Both the position numbers and the translations under genes were made by a program. DNA of 64,000 nucleotides from assembly GCA_011800805.1 (NCBI GenBank), contig MPNW01000011.1, positions 66,393 to 130,392 of the forward strand, written 5' to 3'. How positions within the stretch are numbered: the stretch's first letter is position 1; every line of letters starts with the position of its first letter. The notes under the pieces were generated by a model. The model worked only from the letters and a program-made list of their open reading frames with translations, had not been told where the DNA came from and searched no databases. Source of the stretch: Hirudo medicinalis. Taxonomy: Eukaryota > Annelida > Clitellata > Hirudinida > Hirudinidae. This document shows, in pieces, positions 13,234 through 32,243 of this stretch.

Positions 13234-16200
13234 GATAAAGAGCGAGTCAGGAAAGACAGAGAAAGGGCTGATAAAAAAAGAAACCAATTTAGTAAAAGCA
13301 ATTTTTTAGTTATCTGTTTGACTGTGTATGAGCTATGCTATAATATAATTTTATTAATGACATTATATAACCAACAATAATGGTTTATTATAATAGCTTA
13401 ACATTTTTATTTGCCTGTGACCTCAATTAATAATAATAAATTGTAATAATAATATTTCATTTATGTGATGCCTTGTGAGAACATCAGGTTCTTGGTTCAT
13501 CTCTATCCTGAAGAGATGAGTCTAGAGTGCGATAGGTAACTAAGGAGATTTTAAAGACGATGCAAAAAAAAAGTGTACAGGCAACCAGCTCAACCTAAAA
13601 TCTGATCTCTTTCTTGCTCATACAGTTTTGCTTTCTTCTCCTTGTTTTTAAATAAGAAACAAAACTTTTAATTTGTTCTGCTTGACTGCTTGACTAGCAT
13701 TTGAAATCAAGAGTCCAAGGTTTATTCACTTGAATCATATTGAATTAATGACAGTGTAAAATGATTTGATCACCAGAACATTTTTTTAAATTTTTTTGAA
13801 TTGTAGAAAAATCACAACAGCATCTCAAGTCAAAACAGAAATACAAGTCTTATAATAGGATAAGAGAAGAATTGGTGGATGCATCTGGCATTTCTGAAAC
13901 CATGACATTTGGTATTCCCAATGTTTCAGAAAACAAACTTCCGTTATCAAACTTTTCAAGCATTCCCATTGGCAGTACACCAGCTACCAAGTGTCCCAAA
14001 AGTAACTTCATTTAAAATTATTTTAGCATTCATTAATATGACAATGACAACATAATACTATATCAAAAATTTATTAGTTCCAGGAGAAATATACAGCATT
14101 CCAAATATTACTAGCAAAAGTACACCAGCTACTGATTGCCTGAAAAGTAAATTAATTTACAATTGCAATAATTACCATTTTTAAATTAAGTTCATCAATG
14201 TAATTTTTGTATTACAATGTTATGATGCTATTACATACCTCTTGCATCTAGTTGGCTCACCTCTTTTCATCTCTACTTTGAACTGTTGTAAATTTTTTTT
14301 GGTAGGAAAAGTTTCAAGTGCTTACATAATCTTTTTAATTGTATTTAAAATGTTTATTTTACTGTTCCAAAAATTAAAAACACAACAAAATAAAAGAAAT
14401 AAAAAAATTTTTAATTTATAGGAAAAAATCCATTTGAGAGCAAACAAACTTTTAGAATCAGAAAAGCCAAACCCAAGTCCCTGAAGTTATACAGTTGCCT
14501 AAGAGAAAAATACAACATTCTCCTGGTATGCAAGACTTGCCTTATTGATGTTCGAAGCAGAAGCTCTCAATGGAAATATGAACTGCTCAAGGACCCTCAC
14601 CACAAATGTCCATTTGACCATCTAGCTGTGAGAGAAAAAAGTGCAAAAACGGAATGTTGGTCACTTGTTAGAGATGTCAGAGGGAAGAAGGCAAAAGTCA
14701 TCTGTCACCAATTTACGATAGGAGAGAAATGCAGGATGGGCTATCAGTGTCCCTACCCACACACCACGGACGAGATGGAAATGTGGTTCAAATATTTAAA
14801 TGGGCAGGTTTTGCCTGCTTTCATTGAGGATCTCTCTAAATCAGATTTGAGACTAAGAATTGAGTTGTTGGACTTTCATAAAAAATCTCTGGGACTTTTC
14901 ATTTATTATTGTTCTATTTGCTCCAAAAATGATCCTCCAATATTTGAAACAAAAAGAAAGCATGTATCTTTTTGCAGAGCTGGGCATAAATGGATAAAAA
15001 AGTTGTTCTATAAAGGAGGCTCTGCTATCTCAGAAGTTCACTCAGTTGAATACCAATGCAACCAAGAACATTGCATATTGTTTCACAAACTCTTAAAGTT
15101 GGGTTTCATGGAAGAGGAGATAGTCTTGCTATCAGAAAGTATTAATCAGAGCATGCATTCAAGAAAAAAACAACAAATAAAGTTTGATGCTTTTGATTAT
15201 GAGATTATGCCAGATAATGGTGATTACTGTGAGCCACCAGTCCCTTTAGAAGAAGCCCTTGATGATGAAAAGGGAGCATCTTCAAAGTGGATAGGCTTCC
15301 CTTACCAGGATCTTGATGAATATTATAGACAGAACATTGAGGAAGAGTATGATAAAAATGTTGACATGTCAGGTAAAACATATTATCAAATGTTTTGCAC
15401 CCAGAAATTGAAAGAGTTGCTTAAATCCAGTGGAGGAGTCTTCAAGAGATGTCGGTTGAACCTAAAGGGAACTAACAGGGCAGTGTGTGAATTTTTAGAT
15501 ATAAACAAAGACAGTAAACTAGTGAGTGTTGAGCTGAGAAGTAGAACAAATTGTGGACCTTGCTTCGATGGAGATGAAGTAGTTGTGCAGCTGAAAGACA
15601 CTAAAGAATTAGGTGATGATGAGGCAATAGTAAAACGTGGTACAGTTGTTGGTGTTCTTAATCATGCCTTCAATAGAAGGGAATATACCTACTTGTGCAA
15701 GGTAGACCCTTATATCAATCATCTCATGATTCCTGTGAATGGAATTGGACCTAAACTTCATGTCTTAAGAGAAAAGAGTATGTTTGACCACAAGAATATG
15801 ATATTTGTTTATGAAAATGTTGAGGAGGATGTTTTACATCTGAAGAAGTCATGTTATTTGTCCCATGAGGAGAAAAATACAACTCTCTTTGTAGTAAAAT
15901 ATATGCAGTGGAATTTTTCCCACATGTATCCCCTTGGTTATGTTTGTGGAATGCTGAGGGCTGGATCCACTGTAGAAGAAACTCAAGTGATTTTGGATGT
16001 GATATACCAAATTCCCAACAACTATGACCTAGAATCTGGTGGTGACGACCCTGAGAATTTTGAAGCACCAGCTGCAGCAAGTGAAGAAGATTTGACTGAT
16101 TTGACTGATTTGCTTACTATCAGCATAGATCCTGAGAACTCAAAAGATATAGATGATGCCATTTCCATTGAAAAATGTCCTGAAGGTCACTGCAACTTGA

Positions 16201-19200
16201 TTGTCCATATATCTGATGTAAGCCAATATGTTTCCAAGGGTGATGAATGTGACAGGGAAGCTTCAAAACGAATGACATCATATTATCCATTAACTGGAGT
16301 CAGGTCAATGCTTCCAAAGAAATTGAGTGATAATTGGTGCAGTCTCTTAGAGGGGAAAAAACGTCGAACCCTTTCTGTCTACTTCCATTGCGACAAATCA
16401 GGGAGGATTAATTTGGATCAGAAACCAATTATCAAAGAAACTCTCATAAAAAACAAAAAGCAGTTTTCATATAAGCAGGTGCAGAGGATTCTGGATGAAA
16501 ACAGAATGGATGGAGATCTCAATGTCTTTGTACAGTTTCTATTTTCCACTTCACAAAACCTCAGGAAAGATCGCCTAAAAATGGGGTGGTTGTATCACAA
16601 AGAAACAGAGCTACCATTTACAACTGAGCAATGCTTTGAAGCCCACCAGCTAATAGAAGAATTCATGATTCTCACAAACACTGTAGTGGCCAAGTTTCTT
16701 GTTAAAAAATTCCCTCTGATTGTCCCTCTTAGATGCCAGGAAGAACCTAACGAAGAAAGAAAAAGTGATTGGATAAAGGATTGGTCTTTTCTTTTAGAAG
16801 GTTCTGCGTATTTTGATAGATTCTCTTTCAAAAAGCTTCACAAAAAAGATGAATTTGTGACATTTCTAAAAACAACTGTGATGAAGATGGATGAATGCAT
16901 GAAATGCATGGATGGCCACAAGAATATCATCCAACTGGTTGGTAATGAAAGTAACCATCCACTCCATGCCATAGCCCTCATACAGTGGTTTTCGATTCAA
17001 GAGAATGCATTTTATGCTTGTTCTGGAGATGTGGAGATCAAGGAAAAATATCACTACAGTTTAAATCCATCTGGAAATAAATGTGAGCCTTATGTGCAAT
17101 TCACTTCACCTATTCGCAGATATTTGGATTTGGTCATCCATAGACTGGTAAAGGCTGCTCTGAATAATGAATCACCACCTTACTCATGCTTAGATGTAAT
17201 GAAACTTTGCAGCAAGGCAAACATTATTTTACATGAGAATAGAAAATACAACAGGGAAGTGAATCTAACGAAACTTTCAAAATTTTTAGAAAGACCTTTA
17301 TTTGTTCCTATATTTATATCAGAGCTGAATGAAAACTTAATAGAGTTTGTTTCACCCTTTTTACCTAAAATCAACGGTCGTTACAAGCAGATCAAGTACA
17401 ACCAACTTTCATTGTCTGACAAGCCAGACAAACAGAGAATACCAGGAACAACAAAAGAAGATTTACATTTAATGTGGGATAAAAGAATATTTGATGCTCA
17501 GGAAGATGTCTTCCACAAATCTTATGCAAGGCAAACCATGGATGAAGTGAGTGTGGATCCAAAGAGACATATTCATGAAGTGAAAGCTTCACTTTGGAGG
17601 ACATTTCTTTCTACTTTATATGAGGGTAATAGAGATGAAATACAACTGAAATGGCAAGAGGTGAAAGAAAAAATGAATCTTCGAAATAAGTACAGAATGG
17701 GATTACCTGAAGTAACTTCAGAGATGAAGAACAATGACATCATGACTAGACCTCAAGTAAAGTTTTCTCTCAATCTAGAAAAAGGTGCTTATTACAAAAA
17801 ATCCTTGATGTTACTGTTGCTTATTTTATTATTATTTATAACTATCAATATTTTGGAATTGTTGATATTTATTTGAAATTAAGAAATGCTAAATTCCATT
17901 CATAGCTTCTTATTAGTGGAGACTATTTCATGTTTCAGGATCAGTTCTACCTGTCCTATTAGGAAAAAGCATCACTGATGGCTATTTGAGACCTCAAATT
18001 AAAATGATCAGCATAACAGATCAATTGGATATTTGTCTTTGCCATAAGAGAAGACCTGTATGACAATATCTCTAGCTTCTTCTTACTGCTTTTTATCAAT
18101 GAACATAATCCTAATAATCTGTTACAGATTGAATGTTTTGTGACGTCCTCAAAAGTGCCCACTCTCGAACGATATCCAAATGTGAATGAATATCTCAAGA
18201 TTTGGCTTCCTATCCTATCAATGGAAGCAGCATCAACTGCTGTTGATAGCCGAGATTTGATCCTTTGCCACAACGTTCCAATTCGCCTTCAAAAGGAAAA
18301 TGATTCCTATTATGGATGGCTAAAGCTGGAGAAATCATTCTGTAAAAAGAGGAAAATAAATATTGATGTTTCTGATGATGATGGTTGCAAAATAGGAGAC
18401 TTTCTGTGCATCAGGTTTCCACTCAAACAAGATAATGTGGTGAGCCTGACATTCAATTGATTTTATTTTAGATTTTAACTTATTACCATTAGAATATTAG
18501 AACTGAACCTGCTTATTAAGCAAGGCGACAATGTTAATAATTGTTATTAATCAAATAAATAAATGTAATGGGTATAGAATATAAGCAGTAGTCTTGATTC
18601 CACATTAATTCCATAGGGAGGCAATATCTACCAAAGCTTCATTCCAAATAAATGGGTGTGCCATGCAGTGGCCATTCAAGATTCCAGTTACGAAAAAATT
18701 GAAAATGGAAATGCATTATCAGATAACACAAAAACTCTCAGCTTTAAGGTCCAACAATTTGACTGCATGCCACCTGATGAAGTGATGATGTCTGATTTGT
18801 TCCACTATTGTACAGTTGAGTTTCTTTCAAAACCCCTGCCAGAAAAGTAAGCAAGCTTTTAATATATGGTCACAGACATTTTGAAAACATTTTTGCTGAG
18901 TTAAAAAAAAGTACAAAAAGTCAATGTATTGTGTTAATCTTGCCTAACCATTAAACTAATTAATTAGCTAATATTTAAAATATTTTTCTTCATTCGTTTT
19001 ACTTAAAATCCTAGCACTAGGCAATCATGTGTCTTTTTTTCTTAGAAAAATGGGTGAGGTATTGGCTTGTCTGAATAAAAGTTCTGATCTCTGTAAGGTA
19101 GTTGCTCTTGGACACTCAATGGAACATCTAGAAAGTGGGTCTTCATAACCATGATGTTATTAGACAATATTTTGAAATTACTGATAAGATAAAAATTTCT

Positions 19201-22200
19201 CAATACTAAAGGATATTGTTAAGCAGTGCTTGAACTTGAAAGTCTTTTTTTTACAGGTTCTCTGGATATAAATGGACTTGATGGTACGAACACTTTTGAT
19301 ATTGAAGTTGGGACAAGTTGGTGGTTTTATAAGAATAATCATAATCAGTCCAAAGCAATCTACATGGCTCTTACCAGACCTTTCACATTGATTCAAGGAC
19401 CACCAGGTTTAGATTATCAAAATTGATGGTGATATTATAAAGATGGAACTGTTACTTCAAATTAATTTGATCTTTCAGTAGTTTATCTATCAAAATGTTT
19501 TGTTTGAGATTTTTAATACATTAATTTTTTCCTAGGTACGGGTAAAACTGTGACAGCGGTTAAGATAGCATGGTGGTTTGCAAAGGCCAATAAGAGAGAG
19601 AATGAAGGACGTCAGGTCCTCTACTGCGGACCTTCAAACAGCTCTGTAGATGTGGCAGCAGGTTTAATTTCAGCAATGATTTAATAAATATAACTTATTG
19701 TTTTGTCGAATTACTTTCTTTGTTTGCAATTATTTTGAAGAAAATTAAAATAAGAAATTCTTGATTTATTTATTATTTGAAAGAATGGTTAAAAAGATTG
19801 GGTCCCCGATGCCCAAAGATAGTCCGTGTCTATGGAAAGCAACTGGAAAGACAGTGGTATCCCCTGCCGAGATATTCTGGGATTCTTCTGTCGAGGGGCC
19901 AACGTAATGATCTGCTCAGCAACACCAGTGATGAAAATACAATCGATCTTCATCATCTCATCAGACGATCTGACAGACCTTATGCTCAAGAAATTAATAA
20001 ATATGACAAACGTTTCAGAGATTACCTGGATGTTCCAGAAAAGATAAGTGACGAAAAGGTATTTGTTGGCTTTGAAAATGTTTGTGACAATGTTTAACAT
20101 GTGTTTTAAAAATCAATTTAACAGCTTAGTTCTCATTATTTGATGTTGAAAATCTAGGTTGATAAATATGAGAGACTGTTAGATGTAGCTTCTAAGGAAG
20201 AGCTGAAATCTTATGACATCATTCTATGCACCTGTACAGCCAGTTCAAGTTCAAGAATAAAGAGTTCTAAATTTGGCCAGGTAGGGGAATTCAGTTGATA
20301 CTAACTAGTTATATAGATTAATATTATGTCATTAAGAGATATCAGTGATTATTTAAACCATTCAAATGTTCCTTAATTGCAGCTGATCATAGATGAATGT
20401 GGAATGTGCAAGGAACCAGAAAGTCTCATTCCATTGGCAAACCACAAAGAAATCAAACAAGTCATCTTTTTATTTTGAAATTGAGATTTCTTCAATAGAT
20501 ATTCAATATATATTTACTTCATTTAAATTTGTATTTACTTGTCCTGATCGTCTTGCAAATGCGAGGTTTCTCTCATGGAGGTTTCTTTAGAGATCATCTA
20601 AAAAGCAATTAGATGGAACATAATTAAAACATTTGAAAGCATTGTGGATGTTGCTGAATGTTTCTTGTGATTAATCAGATGCAGTTTTTTTTTTATTTGG
20701 TCCTGTAGAACCCTATTTTTGCAGGCAAGAAGTTCAATTGACTAGCGAAAATTTCATAGGCTTTTAACAATGGCTTTTTTCAACCAGCTCGCATGAATTT
20801 GGTAAAGCTGTCTTCTTGACTTTTTCGGCTATGCTATCGAATGCAATAGCAAGTATGATGGTGCTGACGTACAATTTGATGACATCATTTGCAACAGCTT
20901 TTGCAATGTCACTAGCTATCTCCTTTTGCTGGTAAAAACAGTAAACCTAAAAATATCTTCATACTTTGGTAGCATATTTGTTGCTAGTTCCTTTGGAAAA
21001 CCAAATGTCAGCATTTACTTTGCTTTTACCAGAGCTAGCCACAACTTATCAATTGTCTACAAGAGAGATAAGGAAAGCAAAAGGAATGAAACTGGTTTTT
21101 AAGCTTAAAATCGGTCGAAGCTTTTTATGATTTTCGGGGTTATCAATTACAAACCCTTTAGATATTAACTACACATTAATTATTTGAAATCGTAATATAG
21201 TACTTATAACACCCTTTGTAAATTTTTTATTAAATTTATTATTTTCTATTTAAACGAACTAGCGTTTCCATGTTACGTGGCAGTGGGTTCAATAACTTTA
21301 GATAATTTTTTCCAAATTTCTGTTCCCAAAATGAAGGTGTCTTATACATGGGGAAATAAGTATGCAACAACTTTGGTTTTTTAAAAGTTTCGACCCCTGA
21401 AAATGTAATAAAATGTGAAAGTAATATGTTTTATTGATCAGTAGATCAAGGAGCACAATGTATTAGAGTCTGGTCATATCAATGGTGGAGTGACCCACCC
21501 TAATGTGTATTGCACCTCTAGCCTCACATTGTTCGTTATTTGGATGTAATAGCAAAATGTGATGTTATGTAATGCTATTAATGCACATAATACCAGCTAT
21601 ATTTAGCATATTGTTAGAATAAATCTTACCACCTGGCAATTACAGGTGGTACTCATTGGTGATCATAAACAGCTGCAGCCAATAGTAAAAAATAGAATTG
21701 CCTCTGATTTGGGCCTGAAAACATCCCTTTTTGAGAGATATCATGATGATGCTCTCATGCTCAACTACCAGTACAGAATGGTGAGCCATTATTATTTGTA
21801 AACTAATAATTAAACTTAATTATTATATTGTGTGATCACTTAATAATTTCAGCATGAGAAAATATGTGAATTCCCTTCAAAACAATTTTATAATGGACAT
21901 TTGAAGACTATTGCTAATAAAAGACATATTGGATTGAATCAATTTTGGCCAACACTTCATGTTCCACTACTATTTTGCCATGTGGAAGGAGCAGAAAAGT
22001 CTATGATTGTCTCCACAAGTGAGGGCAATGAAGAATCCAAGAGCAACAAAGCAGAAGCAATTGAAGTGGTAAGTGTAACAGTTTTAATTCTGGGAACATT
22101 TTTTAGTGTTTAGAATCAGTTATATTTTCAGTTATATTTATTCTAGTAATTTTGTGGCTTATGTTTTCGTTGGAACTTATTCTATTTTAATAAATAGTGC

Positions 22201-23304
22201 CATTGCATTTCGAAATTGATATTGCTATGCAACCATTAAAACAACTCTCATTTTATTAGTGACCAAATAATGTGATGTAAAAATTTGGTTTAGTCCTGTT
22301 AATTACTATTAATAAATTACTAGTAATAAATTCTAAAATATCATCTTTGGTAACCAGTAGTCCAAAATAATGCAGCATTCATACTTGATTTAGGTCAGGA
22401 TTTATCGTGAGCTGAATGAGGTTAAATTGAGGTTCAAATTAAAGTCAAAAGTATGCATACTCTCTCAGTATGGGGCTCAGTGCAATCTCATAAAACAAGA
22501 ATTAGCTGAAACTGGTCACATAGATGTCCCAGTCACCACAGTGGTATCCAGCCAAGGTACAGTTATTGTATTTTATTAGATACATTTCCTTGATTTCAAA
22601 CATTCTAGAGAATTCTTTAGGCAATTACTAATTCACAAGTGGTTATATTTCAACATGAAATATTAAAAAAAGAAGCCATAACTCCATATCCCTCAGTGAT
22701 TATCATTTTCTTAAAATTAAGCTTGTTTTGCCTGCTTGAGTTTCAGTGATTTTGAATGACACTTAAGTCAAAATAAAGGATTCCAAATCAGCTTGCTGCT
22801 AAAAATAATATTTGGTTTTGAAGTAAGGCTTTGTTTTTCAGGGAATGAATTTGACTATGTCATTCTAAGCCTTGTACGATCCATGCCTGCATACGAGATA
22901 GAAAAAAATCCTTCACCAGGTTGGTGCCTCAAGAATCTTGGCTTCATTACTGATGAGCATCAAATCAATGTGGCTCTCACAAGGGCTAAACATGGACTCA
23001 TCATACTGGGTTTGTATTTCACTTTTATATTCAAAATTGTAGAGCAAAGAACAAAATTATAATGAAACATGTACTCCATTCCATAAAATTGTTTGCAGGA
23101 AACAAACATCTACTTAGGTGCAATGACCTCTTTAACAAGTTACTGAAAGAGTATGAAAGGATGGGATGTGTCATCAATTCTGAAGATTTTAAGCCATCAC
23201 AAAATAGATTTGACCAGGGCTACACAGGGGATAAGTTTGGGCAAAAGCACCGTCCACGTTACCAGTCAAACAAACCTGGGTTTCAATTTTGTTATACTAA
23301 GTGA
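13234..23304 (+). CDS. HELZ2-like protein: CCCH zinc finger, RNB ribonuclease domain and C-terminal SF1 (UPF1-type) helicase
   Basis: It is predicted to bind RNA, degrade it 3' to 5' and unwind nucleic acid; vertebrate HELZ2 is interferon-induced. Exons: 13234-13291, 13807-14001, 14078-14146, 14422-17784, 17939-18057, 18128-18439, 18617-18846, 19046-19134, 19257-19406, 19536-19661, 19784-20058, 20158-20280, 20383-20460, 21646-21780, 21853-22068, 22394-22556, 22842-23009, 23099-23304. They total 6,075 nt, exactly 2,025 codons, with every phase agreeing. Residues near 200 form a C-x8-C-x5-C-x3-H finger. The RNB domain (about 660-1010) keeps the four acidic residues in SIDPENSKDIDDA and the SPIRRYLD motif. 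Helicase motifs: GPPGTGKT split between two exons, DECG, GDHKQLQP, NYQYRM, SQGNEFDYVIL, VALTRAKHGL. Human HELZ2 is longer with two helicase units; only the C-terminal one is seen. An ATG at 12866 followed by a GTAAGT donor may be the first exon, but its phase does not join. Confidence 0.9.
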
Positions 23305-24055
23305 AGCTACACCAGACTTATAGCTTTGTTCGGTACCGATTTTTGATGCCTTTGCTTCTATTAGGACTTTCTATAATATTTTGTTATTTCTGACAGTTGT
23401 GTAAATAATCATGTAACATGCCAAAGACGTTTTAAAATGTTAACTTTTTAATGAAATCATTCTTTATAGAACCGAATGCAAAATCAACCACACTGTAAAA
23501 CAAATCATGTGGCCTAAAAATAAGCGCATATTACTAGATGCTAAATGGAAATGATAAGAAAAGTGGAATCAAAATAGAATAAGCCTAAGAAGGTGGAATT
23601 AAATGGTTTCATAAGAGGAAAAAATAAGGCAACTTAAGTCAAACATCTAGCACTGCAAAAAGCAATAAAATGCTTAGAAATACAAACTTTAGAAAGCAAA
23701 TGAAGTCCAAGGCACTGGGAAATGTAATAGCAGCTCAAAAAGATAAATGTCATATCACAATAACCTTAATTAGAGGCCTAAAACAGGATAAAACGAAATA
23801 GAGTACTGTAGGATGAAAGGGTGATCTATATAACATATGAAAATCTACATTTAAAGATATATACAAAAATCTAAAAATCAAGATTATTGCATCCTAAATC
23901 TGAATTTTTCTAGTATTCAACACCTTAAATTTTGCTTTGGATAATTGCATTGAGTATTCTACATATAAATTCAAAAGTAGAAGCAGAATATATTTGCAGA
24001 GGAAGCAACGTGGCTTGAAGGCAAGTCCCAAAGAAAACAAGTCCCGAAAGGCACT
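23305..24055. other. Convergent 3' region between HELZ2-like and the kinase gene
   Basis: About 750 A/T-rich bases separate two stop codons that face each other. An AATAAA occurs near 23666 and could serve the plus-strand transcript. No other feature was seen. Confidence 0.4.
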
Positions 24056-29967
<5,912 letters not shown>

Positions 29968-30000
29968 ATTCTTATAAATAGTATTTTTTTTTATTTTCAC

Positions 30001-30547
30001 TTCTAAAAGCCTGTCTCCGCAACTGTCAGCATATTTCCAGTTTACTATCGGTTAACGAAATAGTAAATCACATTCCAGACACTCCAACCTCCATCCACCA
30101 ATAAGAAATGGCAACAAACGAAAAATGAACTCAAGTTAAAAGTTCCTGCCAATAATGTCGAAGCCAGTATAATTAATCAACAGTTGAACTTAAAAATAAC
30201 AATTTTTAAAAACTTTATTAATAATTAAAATTATTTACACATTATTTGTGCTTTTGTGGCTCACAAAATCTTTTTATTTCTTATATCACTTATTTTCTAT
30301 AAAACGTGTTTCCCCTTTGTTTATATCTTGTATTAATGTTTCCTCCAAAAAACGCGGTAGGGCTTATTTTCGGGGATGACTTATTATATATTTATATATT
30401 TTCATGCGGGAGAGAGAGGGGTTGAATGGACTACTGAGATAAAACAAATATTTAATGGCGTATTTTCCACATTTTTTAAAACTTTTGGATTCTCCTTTAG
30501 TACTTCTGCATTTAAATGTTAGTATGTAATTACAAGAGCGGCATCCA
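30001..30547. other. Upstream flank of the kinase gene
   Basis: This is the non-coding 5' side of the kinase gene. It holds a second copy of the GGGCTTATTTT repeat at about 30358-30385 and otherwise A/T-rich DNA. No promoter element could be pinned down. Confidence 0.35.
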
Positions 30548-30912
30548 TGGCCGGATTTAGGTTTGACTAGGCCCTAAGCTATTGATAGTAATGGGGTCTT
30601 TATATGCTTAGTTCAAAATGTCATTTATCATTGTTTTTCGTGTTGAATATTTGTTATTTGATAATCGATGAACTCGATAAAAATTGTATTCCATTAATTG
30701 AATATGAACACCTTAGAAGTTTATTTACATTGAAATTATTGTGAGCGCCCCCAATTTACTTTTAGTAAATTTTATCAAATTTAGTTAAATTTTCAAAAAA
30801 ATATTCTCTCAAAAGAAAACACTTTTGCTTTAAGTAGGTTTTATTTCATGTACTTTTTTTTTATTTTTAGGGTCCCTAGTCTGTTCAGCTTATCCGTAAA
30901 TCCGGCAGTAGG
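30548..30912. mobile_element. MITE-like element with CCGGATTTA terminal inverted repeats
   Basis: The left end reads GGCCGGATTTAGG and the right end, reverse-complemented, reads TGCCGGATTTACGG; both share CCGGATTTA at the tips. The internal parts GGCCCTAAGCTATTG and GGGTCCCTAGTCTGTTC also look like arms of a short non-autonomous DNA transposon. There is no open frame. Confidence 0.5.
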
Positions 30913-32243
30913 GGAAGATTGCCCAGGATGAGCGTGTTAACAGTTTTTAGTTGCTAGCCGCCTAATCTATGCAATAATAAAATAGTTTTTTTGGATGACA
31001 TCACCTTGAACCCTTTCCTAATGAACATATTAGCATTATAACAAAACAATGTGCCTTTATAAAGAAGATCGTTAAAGTTTCAGTCCACTCATTTATCCCA
31101 TCTTAGGGAACCAGTGTCTTATGATTAGCAAACCCGACATATGAGTATATGAGCTGTGGATGCTGCAAAACACAAAAAATCTCAACTAAAGAACGCAAAC
31201 AACATGAACAGTGTGTTAAATTTTCAATTAGGCCTAGCCACAGTTAACTCGACAAGCAATTATCTTGTAATTATTTCTTGTAATCACTTTAGCCAAGTAG
31301 TTGTGAGACATTGTGAGAGTGCATTTGTATCTTTTTTTGTGTTACTTTAATTTACTGTCTAATGTTCACTTTCTTAAATTTTTTGTTTTCTTTCTCCGTA
31401 ATAAATGAAGTGTTGCGCATAAAAAATTATAACAAAGGTCATAACATTAGGTCCACAGTCTTCAAGATGCCATTCTCTATAACGCGAGCACTGAATCCTG
31501 TCTTCGTAAGGCAGTTCGTGAATTTCCTGCCACAAAGAATAACGATAACGATATAGAGTGGCATATGATATGATTTGAGTGGCATTTGATTAGAGTGGCA
31601 TATGTTCAAAATGCGTGGGGGTGTCGTCACTGTTGGTCACTGCTGATTACTAAGGTCCTAGTTTTCTTTCTAGCAGTTTTTTTCGACAACGCTTTGCTAA
31701 TCCAGATTTCTTGTCACCTTCGGACAGCTCAGATGATCAATAATAGAAAAATAATAATAATAGTAAGACTAATAACATTAATAAAATCTAGTAAATCTAA
31801 TATATGGATATCATATATTAATTATTATACAAATATTATTACACATTATACAAATATAGCACCTAAATAGACCTACACCAGAAAATCCCATCTTGAGCAC
31901 CACACCTGTAACTACTATTGTTTGCACAGCACGTCATCACCTTATGTTATCGCTCAAATCATGTCGTGGATTAACAGTCGATAAACATACAATATTCATG
32001 CAACAATGAAACTGTACAAATATTACTATATCTTAACGTTATTGCACATTTACGAATTTTGAAAACTTACATCGAGGATGTCGATTTTCTTTAGCGTCAA
32101 ATAATAAACAGATCGTTAACAATACCATAGAACAATTAAGAATGTATTTCTTAAAAATAACCAAAAATATTTCCAGTCGTTTAGCCGCTGCAACGGTTAT
32201 CTCATCCTGGTAATCGTCTCATCTTGGACAACCTTCCCCTAAT
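30911..32243. mobile_element. DNA transposon-like element, about 1.33 kb, TA-flanked inverted repeats
   Basis: The left end GGGGAAGATTGCCCAGGATG is matched by the reverse complement of the right end, GGGGAAGGTTGTCCAAGATG (17 of 20 identical). The two ends are flanked by TA, as in a Tc1/mariner target duplication. The interior has a short tandem repeat of GAGTGGCATATG type at 31554-31608 and no recognisable transposase. It abuts the preceding MITE-like element. Confidence 0.55.

Noticed and set aside
20757..20935. Stop-free minus-strand stretch of about 55 codons in a HELZ2-like intron (ASDIAKAVANDVIKLYV)
   Set aside because: It has a helical look but no homology, no start and no splice context; chance is a sufficient explanation.
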